Origin: Thioalkalivibrio sp. | Lineage (GTDB): Bacteria > Pseudomonadota > Gammaproteobacteria > Ectothiorhodospirales > Ectothiorhodospiraceae | Direction: 5' to 3' | NCBI GenBank assembly: GCA_018224485.1 | Contig: JAGTVE010000308.1 | Coordinates: forward strand, 1-18,542 | DNA: 18,542 bases | Part shown: piece by piece, positions 5,943-11,862 of the stretch | Layout: each line of letters starts with the position of its first letter | How positions within the stretch are numbered: position 1 is the first letter of the stretch | Translations under genes and position numbers: made by a program | Notes under the pieces: model-generated | Told to the model about the DNA's origin: nothing | The model's database searches: none | What the model saw: only the letters and a program-made list of their open reading frames with translations

Positions 5943-6619
5943 CGGCGGTTGCCGAGCCTCCTGCCGTAGCTGCGCAGGCCAAGCAGGAGGCCGATCGCTG
6001 CGGCCAGGCCCGCGAGTGACCAGAACAGCTCCTCGCGACTGGCCGCGAAGATCAGCGCGCCAAGCTGGCTACCCAGCAGCGTCACCGCGGCAAGTCCCGG
6101 TACGATCCCCAGCGTGGATCCGATCATGTAGTCGCGGAAACGCAAGTGGAACGCCCCCGCCAGCATGTTTGTGACGGTAAACGGAGCCAGTGGCAGCAGG
6201 TTGATCCACGTCATGGTGCAGATGCCGCGCCGGATGAACAGACGCGAGAGTCGCTGCAAGCGGCGTCCGCCATAGACCACGACGGCTTCACGGCCGAGTC
6301 GGCGGCCCACCCAGTAGGAGACGACCGATGAGGTCAGGGTGCCCAGGGTGGCGTAGAAGAACCCCCAGATGGGGCCGAACAGCAATGCCGTCAGCACCAC
6401 CATCAGGGTCAGCGGAAACATCATCAGCAGGGCGGCCGCGTAGGCTGCCATGATCGCGGGGACAAGCCAGGGGTCGTCGCGCCAGGCGGCAACGGACGCA
6501 AACCATACCCTCAGGTTGTCGACGGTCAACACCTGCTCGATCGCGAGCCACTGCCACAGCAGTCCAAGCGCAAGCAAGATGACCCCCGCACCAAGCGCGT
6601 TTACGAGTGGACGTGACAT
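5939..6619 (-). CDS. VTT-domain (DedA/TVP38/TMEM64) membrane protein
   Basis: A 226-residue protein with about five to six hydrophobic segments. The core VTT region runs from about 81 to 185: FGPIWGFFYATLGTL with SYWVGRRLGR, then a re-entrant-type LLPLAPFTVTNMLAGAF (141-157) and STLGIVPG (168-175). Family members move phospholipids or undecaprenyl phosphate across membranes and are needed for envelope integrity. The Arg that usually precedes the LxPxxPF motif is Asn140 here. ATG 6619 is chosen over upstream TTG/GTG codons because AGGAG lies seven bases before it. The gene is convergent with the glycosyltransferase fusion, and the two stops overlap in one CTAG. A link between the two in lipid-carrier handling is plausible but only inferred. 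Confidence 0.9.
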   Translation of the reverse strand: MSRPLVNALGAGVILLALGLLWQWLAIEQVLTVDNLRVWFASVAAWRDDPWLVPAIMAAYAAALLMMFPLTLMVVLTALLFGPIWGFFYATLGTLTSSVVSYWVGRRLGREAVVVYGGRRLQRLSRLFIRRGICTMTWINLLPLAPFTVTNMLAGAFHLRFRDYMIGSTLGIVPGLAAVTLLGSQLGALIFAASREELFWSLAGLAAAIGLLLGLRSYGRRLGNRR

Positions 6620-7009
6620 CGGACGCTCCTGCCGGCGATGAAAAGAGACTCTTCGGGATGCTCGGTGCGGCGAGCTTCGTCGCCCATGCGGCCCCGAACA
6701 CGCGATCGCCAACGAAACTTAGCATGCCGCAGCCGCCACGACTTTGTCACGAGACCGCGATGGCTTCGGTGCAACTGTCGGAGGCCTCGTGCGGAGCGAT
6801 TCACCAGGGCAGCCTCGGCCCGTTGGTTTCGGGTTCGAATGGGCTATGCTTTGCGCAGGGACGCCTCAAGGGGCGGCCAAAGGAGATTCGGGGAGCGCGC
6901 CGGATCGTTCCGTCTCCCCGTCGCCGTTCCTCTACGCAGGACGGGAGCGGTCACGGATGCGGGGCGTCCTCACCTCGGCGGCAATACCTGTAATCCAAAG
7001 GAGACAACG
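6620..7009. other. divergent intergenic region with leader of the stress gene
   Basis: This 390-base stretch lies between the VTT gene (minus) and the coiled-coil gene (plus). The last part carries AAAGGAG (6997-7002 region) before ATG 7010. A weak promoter candidate is listed separately. The plus frame that would extend the coiled-coil protein upstream (from 6638) is Arg-rich and low in normal codon patterns, so I regard it as non-coding. Confidence 0.5.
6823..6850 (+). promoter_or_regulatory. weak sigma-70-like promoter candidate
   Basis: TTGGTT (6823-6828), a 16-base spacer and TATGCT (6845-6850) lie about 160 bases upstream of the coiled-coil gene start at 7010. Match to consensus is partial in both boxes, so this is only a candidate. 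Confidence 0.25.
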
Positions 7010-7297
7010 ATGAGCGATCGCGAGCAGTACGTGGAGAAGATGAAGGCCAGGATCGACCAGTGGAACGCCGACCTGGCCAAGCTCGAGGCCCGTTCGCGCG
7101 AGGCCGAGGCGGATATGCGGGTGAAATACGATCAGCAGATCCAGGAACTCCGGGAAGAGCGGGAGCGCGCGGAGGAGCGGCTGAAGGAACTGCAGCGGGC
7201 CAGCGAGGACTCCTGGAAGCGCTTGCGCGACGGCATGGAGTCGGCCTGGGACGAGATGGCCAAGGCATTCCGGGAGGCCTCGGACCGCTTCCGTTGA
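7010..7297 (+). CDS. sll1863-like coiled-coil stress protein, copy 1
   Basis: A 95-residue, highly charged protein predicted to be almost entirely helical. Heptad-like Leu/Ile/Met positions run from about 5 to 65 (MKARIDQWNADLAKLEARSR, then QIQELREERERAEERL). The conserved C-terminal block has SEDSWK (65-70), GMESAW (75-80) and ASDRFR (90-95). This pattern is that of small proteins annotated as the sll1863 family of stress-response proteins; molecular function is unknown. The start ATG 7010 follows AAAGGAG at about seven bases. There is no signal peptide, so a cytoplasmic location is expected. A paralogue at 11519 is identical at 65 of 95 positions by hand alignment without gaps. Stress function is inferred from family naming, not from any motif with known chemistry. 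Confidence 0.85.
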   Translation: MSDREQYVEKMKARIDQWNADLAKLEARSREAEADMRVKYDQQIQELREERERAEERLKELQRASEDSWKRLRDGMESAWDEMAKAFREASDRFR

Positions 7298-7494
7298 GAT
7301 CACGCGGGTTGCTCCGGGTCGCCACGGCCCGCGGGTGCACCGACCAGGAAGACAGCGCAAGACGGAAGGGCCGGAGCCGCCGTACGATGGAAATGCCTGC
7401 GCTGGAGCGATAGTCTGCATCCCAATGGCGGACCGCGGTGTGCGGGTGGCTCCGGTCTGCGTGTCACCGATAACCTCCGGCACCGAAGGGTCGG

Positions 7495-7518
7495 GTGGGC
7501 AAAACGAAGTGTGCCCAC
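7495..7518. repeat. GTGGGCA/TGCCCAC hairpin element
   Basis: A perfect seven-base inverted repeat, GTGGGCA (7495-7501) and TGCCCAC (7512-7518), surrounds a ten-base loop AAACGAAGTG. Very similar GTGGGCA...CGAAG...TGCCCAC elements occur as dispersed intergenic repeats in many proteobacteria. It lies in the leader region of the transglutaminase-like gene, about 55 bases before its start. Confidence 0.5.
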
Positions 7519-7572
7519 GGTCGGCCGCCGGCGCCGGCAGGTTCGCGCACTAAAACCATCAGGGGAGGGCAA

Positions 7573-8364
7573 ATGTGGTTGCGGGTCAGTTGTAGTCTTG
7601 AAATGGCGTTCGACTTCCCGAGCCCCATGATCCTGCTCCTGCGTCCACGGAGCGATTCGAGACAGTGGGTCGCGCGCGACTACTACGCGGTCTGGCCGTC
7701 GTTGCCGATCCACGAATACACGGACATGTACGGCAACCGATGCCAGCGCCTGATGAGCCCGGCGGGTCCGTTTCAGCTGGAGGTGTCCTCCGATGTCCAT
7801 GTCGCCCCGGGAATCGAGCGCCAGCCAGGCGCGCCGTTCGTCGAGGTGCAGGAGCTTCCCGTCGATGTCCTTACCTGCCTGGCGCCGAGCCGCTATTGCG
7901 AATCCGACAGGCTTGGCGGACTGGCGGCCCGGATCGCGGGCCGACGCCGGCCCGGATACGAGCAGGTGCAGGCGATCTCGGAGTGGATCCACAGGACGCT
8001 GGAGTATCGCACCAACTCGAACCCGGCCCCGATCTCCGCGGAGGAGGTGCTGGAGCGGGGTCACGGAGTGTGCCGGGACTTCGCTCATGTCGGCATAGCG
8101 CTTTGCCGCAGTCTGAGCATCCCCGCGCGGATCACGGTTGGTTACCTCCACCGCCTGGAGCCAATGGATCTGCATGCCTGGTTCGAGGCCTACCTGGGTG
8201 GCAGGTGGTACGTCTTCGACCCGACGCGTGCCACGCTGAGCGGTGGGCGGGTCTGTCTGGGGCACGGCCGGGATGCGGCCGATGTGCCGGTCTTCACGCA
8301 ATTCGGTCCGCCGGTGCTTCCGACGCGGATGGACGTGACGGTGGACGAAGTCCCCGGACCGTAA
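7573..8364 (+). CDS. transglutaminase-like family protein
   Basis: A 263-residue protein. Residues 1-95 form a beta-rich region like the bacterial transglutaminase N-terminal domain. Residues about 125-225 are the transglutaminase-like core with a complete Cys-His-Asp triad: Cys167 in GHGVCRDFAHVGIALCR, His201 in DLHAWFEAYLGGRWYVFDPTR and Asp216 in the same stretch. Bacterial members are usually cysteine proteases or peptide-processing enzymes, not protein cross-linkers. No signal peptide is evident, so a cytoplasmic location is likely. ATG 7573 follows a strong GGGGAGGG site by three bases; the upstream in-frame extension has no such site. The next gene on the strand is the ATP-grasp ligase, 458 bases away with its own promoter. 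A related role in making and trimming a peptide bond is possible but inferred from adjacency only. Confidence 0.9.
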   Translation: MWLRVSCSLEMAFDFPSPMILLLRPRSDSRQWVARDYYAVWPSLPIHEYTDMYGNRCQRLMSPAGPFQLEVSSDVHVAPGIERQPGAPFVEVQELPVDVLTCLAPSRYCESDRLGGLAARIAGRRRPGYEQVQAISEWIHRTLEYRTNSNPAPISAEEVLERGHGVCRDFAHVGIALCRSLSIPARITVGYLHRLEPMDLHAWFEAYLGGRWYVFDPTRATLSGGRVCLGHGRDAADVPVFTQFGPPVLPTRMDVTVDEVPGP

Positions 8365-8635
8365 GATCGCGACCGCAGCTCCAGCTGGGCAGCGCTCGTG
8401 GGAGGGTGCTTCGGGACGCTGGCGCTGCTGCGGGGGCTGCACAGGCCGGCACGCTGCCCGATAACGTCCGACGTGATTATCCGAGGACTCCTCGGCGACC
8501 GCAGGTCATAGTCGATCCCGGCCCGGCGGTTCTGCCAAAATCACGCTTTTCCCGGATCTTCTTCAGACCCATCACGACTCGCTTTCCGGGTTGGTTCGAT
8601 GCCAATGGCAATGTCGAAGGGGCGTATTCTTACCT

Positions 8636-8653
8636 ATTTACAAAATTGTAAAT
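8636..8653. promoter_or_regulatory. 18-bp AT-rich palindrome, putative operator or activator site
   Basis: ATTTACAA-AA-TTGTAAAT has two perfect eight-base arms around two bases. Such a sequence is very unlikely by chance in this GC-rich DNA. It lies 31 bases upstream of the -35 box of the ATP-grasp promoter, a position typical for an activator site. The binding protein is unknown and no regulator gene is adjacent. Confidence 0.55.
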
Positions 8654-8684
8654 TTGAGGTCGCCAAGCAGAACATCGTGGCCCC

Positions 8685-8713
8685 CTTACAGCCACGCTCA
8701 ACCATACTATAAT
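8685..8713 (+). promoter_or_regulatory. sigma-70 promoter of the ATP-grasp gene
   Basis: CTTACA (8685-8690, four of six matches to consensus), a 17-base spacer and a perfect TATAAT (8708-8713). Transcription should start near 8720, giving a leader of about 100 bases before GTG 8823. Confidence 0.7.
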
Positions 8714-8822
8714 AGAGGGTAAAAGCTCCTCCGCCGGCGCGGGATGCGGTCCGGTTTGCGTTCGTTGCCCCGTGCCCGGAGACCATCCATTACCATTCGA
8801 CATCACCCACGCAGGAGTCGAC

Positions 8823-10148
8823 GTGTCAAAGAACATCTTCATTGTCGGTGCCGACTGGTTCAACATGCAGAAGGTCAAAACGGTCGAGATTGATGCCGAC
8901 TTCAAGCTGCATGAACTCCTCAGCTTCGAGGAAGTAAAAGGCAAGGGGTTTTATCCGGTAGAGGAATGCCTGGCGAAGGCGAAGCAACGCCTTCAGGAAT
9001 TCGACGGTTCAATCGATGCGATCATCGGCTATTGGGACTTTCCGGTCACCACCCTTGTGCCGATCCTGTGCCGCGAATACGAACTTCCCTCACCGTCACT
9101 CGAGAGCGTGCTGCGTTGCGAACACAAGTACTGGAGCCGACTCGAGCAGCGCAAGGTGATCCCGGACATGACCCCGCGCTTCGACGTGGTGGATCCGTTC
9201 GACGATGCAGCAGTCAACGGCATCGACATTGCCTTCCCGTTCTGGATCAAGCCGGTGAAGGGTACGGATTCGCTGCTCGCCTTCAGGGTGCGCAACCGCC
9301 GCGAACTGGATCATGCAATCGGCAGGATCCGGCAGCGGATCGACCGGATTGGAAGACCCTTCGACCAGATCCTCTCGCATGCGGACCTGCCCCCGGAAAT
9401 CGCTGGCGTCGGCGGCCACCACTGCATCATCGAGGAATCGATTGGTGGTCGCCAATGCACGATCGAGGGTTATGTCTTTGGCGGCGAGCCGCGGCATCAC
9501 GGCATCATCGATTCGATCAACTACGCGAAGCGCTCGTCCTTCCTTCGCTATCAGTATCCATCGATCCTGCCGAAGCGGGTCAAGAGCAGGATCAGTGAAG
9601 CGACGAACAGGCTTCTGCGGCACCTGGGCTACGACAATGCCACCTATAACGTGGAGTATTTTTACCAGCCGAAGACCGATCAACTCACATTGCTGGAAAT
9701 CAATCCCCGCCTGTCGCAATCACACGCCGACATGTTCGAAAAGGTGGACGGCGCATCCAATTTCCAGATCATGCTCGAGCTGGCCCTTGGAAGGGAACCC
9801 GATTTCCCGTTGCGTCGCGGCCGCTATGGGTGCGCCGCGAAGTTCCACGTGCGCGTGTTCGAGGATGGAATCGTCTCGCATGCCCCCGACGCCTCCGATA
9901 TCCAGCGGATAGAGCAGGAGTTCCCGGAGACGCGCATCGAACTCAAGGTCGAGCAGGGGACACGGTTGTCGGAGATGCTGGAGCAGGACAGCTACAGCTA
10001 CGACATCGCCCATGTCCATACGGGTGCTCCTGACCAAAAGGCGCTGCTGGACAAATACAACCGCATCCTGGAGGCGCTGCACTTCGAGTTCGAACCGGTG
10101 TCCGAGGAATCCGCGGAGGCCCCCGAGGTGACGGAAATCTCGGCCTGA
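8823..10148 (+). CDS. ATP-grasp domain ligase of unknown substrate
   Basis: A 441-residue cytoplasmic enzyme. A Rossmann-like N-terminal part (1-95) is followed by an ATP-grasp fold. Lys143 in PFWIKPVKGTDS is in the position of the ATP-binding lysine, IIEESIGG (202-209) matches the hinge region, and Glu278 (YNVEYF) with Glu292 and Asn294 (LEINPR) matches the Mg-ATP ligands. Residues 340-441 form an additional C-terminal domain. ATP-grasp enzymes form amide, peptide or thioester bonds through an acyl phosphate; this member resembles the carboxylase/carbamoyl-phosphate-synthase-like branch more than known peptide ligases, and the substrate cannot be read from sequence. GTG 8823 is selected because AGGAG lies five bases before it. 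It has its own promoter (8685-8713). Confidence 0.85.
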   Translation: MSKNIFIVGADWFNMQKVKTVEIDADFKLHELLSFEEVKGKGFYPVEECLAKAKQRLQEFDGSIDAIIGYWDFPVTTLVPILCREYELPSPSLESVLRCEHKYWSRLEQRKVIPDMTPRFDVVDPFDDAAVNGIDIAFPFWIKPVKGTDSLLAFRVRNRRELDHAIGRIRQRIDRIGRPFDQILSHADLPPEIAGVGGHHCIIEESIGGRQCTIEGYVFGGEPRHHGIIDSINYAKRSSFLRYQYPSILPKRVKSRISEATNRLLRHLGYDNATYNVEYFYQPKTDQLTLLEINPRLSQSHADMFEKVDGASNFQIMLELALGREPDFPLRRGRYGCAAKFHVRVFEDGIVSHAPDASDIQRIEQEFPETRIELKVEQGTRLSEMLEQDSYSYDIAHVHTGAPDQKALLDKYNRILEALHFEFEPVSEESAEAPEVTEISA

Positions 10149-10201
10149 CGCCGGTGCAGGACCATACATCGCGCGTGCACGGCCGACCGGTTTCGCCTTG
10201 G

Positions 10202-10223
10202 CCGGGATATCCCGGCATGCCGG
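10202..10223. repeat. two overlapping perfect palindromes
   Basis: CCGGGATATCCCGG (10202-10215) and CCGGCATGCCGG (10212-10223) share a CCGG. They lie about 55 bases after the ATP-grasp stop, between convergent genes. They could fold as alternative hairpins at the 3' end of the transcript; no T-run follows. Confidence 0.45.
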
Positions 10224-10234
10224 CAGGAACGATC

Positions 10235-10257
10235 ATCGCGGCTGAGGCCGCTCCCGG
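10235..10257 (+). repeat. REP-like repeat, fourth copy
   Basis: ATCGCGGCTGAGGCCGCTCC and its short extension match the family at 204-318 with a one-base deletion in the loop. It lies in the convergent gap between the ATP-grasp and gpmA genes, the usual place for REP elements. Confidence 0.7.
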
Positions 10258-10304
10258 ATACTGGAGCCCCTTGCATGTCTATGAATGCGGGTCGTGGAGA
10301 CGGA

Positions 10305-11054
10305 TCAGTCACCCGAACCCATGCGGCGGGCGATGTCGCGTGGCAGTTCCACGTCTTCCGGGACTTCGCCGATGTAGCGACTCGAATTCGGCCGCAGGTC
10401 TTCGTCGAGGTCGTAGAGGAGCGGAATACCGACGGGGATTTCCACGTGAGGGATGACCGCGTCCGGGATCGCATCGAGCATCTTCACCATGCCTCGGATC
10501 GAGTTGCCGTGTGCGGCAACCAGCGGCGTGCGGCCCCTCTTCAGGGCCTGCATCACGGGGCCCTCCCACGCCGGTTTCATGCGCGACACGGTATCCTGCA
10601 GGCTCTCGCCGCGGGGCAGCCGCTTCCTGGGGACCTCGGCATAGCGCGGATCGTGTCCGGGAAAACGGGGATCCTGCAGGTCGAGCTGCGGTGGCCGCAC
10701 GTCCCAGGAGCGGCGCCACGCATGCACCTGCTCCTCGCCCGCCAGTTCCGCCATCTCGCCCTTGTCGAAGCCCTGCAGCGCGCCGTAGTGGCGTTCGTTG
10801 AGACGCCAGTCGCGCACTACCGGCAGCCAGGCAAGCTCCATTTCATCCAGTGCGATCCAGAGGGTCCGGATCGCCCGGATCTGAACCGAGGTGAAGCACA
10901 GGTCCGGCGTCAGGGCCGCGGCCGTCAGCGCGGCGGCGGCATCGGCCGCCTGCCGCTTGCCGGTGTCGGTCAGGTCGACGTCGGTCCAGCCGGTGAAGAG
11001 GTTGGAGCGATTCCACGAGCTCTCGCCGTGCCGCAAAAGGATCAGTTGGGGCAT
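10305..11054 (-). CDS. gpmA: 2,3-bisphosphoglycerate-dependent phosphoglycerate mutase
   Basis: A 249-residue protein that interconverts 3- and 2-phosphoglycerate in glycolysis and gluconeogenesis. The catalytic signature LLRHGES has Arg8 and phospho-acceptor His9. FTGWTDVDLTDTG (20-32), TSVQIRAIRTLW (55-66, with substrate-binding Arg), NERHYGALQG (86-95, with Glu87 as proton donor) and AAHGNSIRGMVK (with His182) are all present. These correspond to His11, Arg62, Glu89 and His184 of the Escherichia coli enzyme, and the length is the same class. ATG 11054 is preceded by GGGAGGA at about eight bases, and an upstream in-frame Arg-rich extension is rejected. The gene is divergent from the second coiled-coil stress gene. 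Nothing in the sequence departs from a normal active enzyme. Confidence 0.97.
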   Translation of the reverse strand: MPQLILLRHGESSWNRSNLFTGWTDVDLTDTGKRQAADAAAALTAAALTPDLCFTSVQIRAIRTLWIALDEMELAWLPVVRDWRLNERHYGALQGFDKGEMAELAGEEQVHAWRRSWDVRPPQLDLQDPRFPGHDPRYAEVPRKRLPRGESLQDTVSRMKPAWEGPVMQALKRGRTPLVAAHGNSIRGMVKMLDAIPDAVIPHVEIPVGIPLLYDLDEDLRPNSSRYIGEVPEDVELPRDIARRMGSGD

Positions 11055-11518
11055 GGTGCATTCCTCCCGTCGCGGGACTCGCCGGGGAACGCGGGCCCTT
11101 GCCCGAGTTCCGGCCGTAGTCCGGCCAGCAGCGGTGATGGGTGTCGGTCTCATCCTCCGTGCAGGCCGCTGCCCACGACCGGCCGGTCACACGGCACTTC
11201 GGAAGCCGGACGAACGGGGAGCCCCTGGTGCGGCGGAGCATGGAACATGCTGAGGCAACGATTGACCTATCAGTATAGAGGCAAGCATCGACTCGGTTGG
11301 AGCTAGGAGACGCGCGAAGATGAATCGGAGGCGCGAGCGGAATTCGGACGAGGACTCGAACAGCGGGCCGGGACGGGGTCCTGACGGGGATGGCGGAAAT
11401 CGAGAGAGCGCCCGCAACCCCAACCCGCCGCCGCAGGCGGGGAGAGGGATTTCCACGCTGCGTGCAGCAAATCCGCAGACATCCCATGTACATCACAACG
11501 AACGAGGAGAGCGACGAG
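11055..11518. other. divergent intergenic region between gpmA and stress gene copy 2
   Basis: This 464-base stretch must hold the promoters of gpmA (minus) and of the coiled-coil gene at 11519 (plus). A locally AT-richer patch around 11262-11282 includes a TATACT-like box on the minus strand, but I find no well-spaced -35 partner, so no promoter is called. A repeat of the mosaic family is at 11417-11454. Confidence 0.5.
11417..11454. repeat. mosaic repeat family, short copy without M1/M2
   Basis: An ACCCCAACCC piece is directly joined to the GC hairpin and its AGAGGGATTTCC tail. In the left mosaic copy (2121-2230) the same two pieces are separated by modules M1 and M2. It lies in the 5' leader of the stress gene, about 65 bases before its start. 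Confidence 0.5.
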
Positions 11519-11806
11519 ATGGGTGAACGAGAGGAATACGTCCAGAAGATGAAGGGGAAGATCGAGGAGTGGAACAACGACCTGGCGAAGCTGGAGGCGA
11601 AGGCCAGGGAGGCCGATGCCGAAATGCGCGAAAAATACGATGAGCAGATCAAGGAACTGCGCGAACAGCGCGATGAGACCGAGGAACGGCTCCGTGAGGT
11701 CCGGGAGGCGAGCGAGGATTCCTGGAAGAAGCTGCGGGAAGGGATGGAGTCGGCCTGGGATGACATGGTGAAGGCGGTGCGCGACGCCTCCGATCGCTTC
11801 CGGTAA
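11519..11806 (+). CDS. sll1863-like coiled-coil stress protein, copy 2
   Basis: A 95-residue charged helical protein of the same length as the protein at 7010, with 65 of 95 positions identical in an ungapped hand alignment. Most differences are conservative swaps (Lys/Arg, Asp/Glu). The C-terminal block SEDSWK...GMESAW...ASDRFR is identical. The start ATG 11519 follows GAGGAG at about nine bases; an in-frame extension upstream crosses a dispersed repeat and is rejected. It is divergent from gpmA and convergent with treZ, 56 bases away, with no clear terminator between. Its place beside the trehalose operon fits a general stress role, but that is inference. Confidence 0.85.
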   Translation: MGEREEYVQKMKGKIEEWNNDLAKLEAKAREADAEMREKYDEQIKELREQRDETEERLREVREASEDSWKKLREGMESAWDDMVKAVRDASDRFR

Positions 11807-11862
11807 GCCGATGGCTGGAGCCCGGAACCTCGCAGCCCTCTAAAGGCGCGCGTAGGGAAGGC

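Larger units (their letters stand above)
8365..8822. other. long intergenic region with AT-rich regulatory segment
   Basis: This 458-base gap has no supported gene. The first part is GC-rich and includes a CCGAGG-ACT-CCTCGG hairpin (8481-8495) that could mark the end of the transglutaminase-like transcript. From about 8625 it becomes strikingly AT-rich and holds an 18-base palindrome and a clear promoter, listed separately. A leader of about 100 bases precedes GTG 8823. Confidence 0.6.

Noticed and set aside
6638..7009. N-terminal extension of the first coiled-coil protein
   Set aside because: Arg-rich composition unlike the rest of the protein; ATG 7010 has a strong ribosome site; the paralogue has the same 95-residue length.
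8481..8495. CCGAGG-ACT-CCTCGG hairpin as a terminator of the transglutaminase-like gene
   Set aside because: No T-run and 117 bases from the stop; mentioned only as a possibility in the intergenic entry.
11055..11153. Upstream extension of gpmA
   Set aside because: Arg/Thr-rich and absent from the family; the standard MPQLILLRHGES start has a good ribosome site.
11390..11518. N-terminal extension of the second coiled-coil protein
   Set aside because: It is built largely from a dispersed repeat, and ATG 11519 has a ribosome site and matches the paralogue start.
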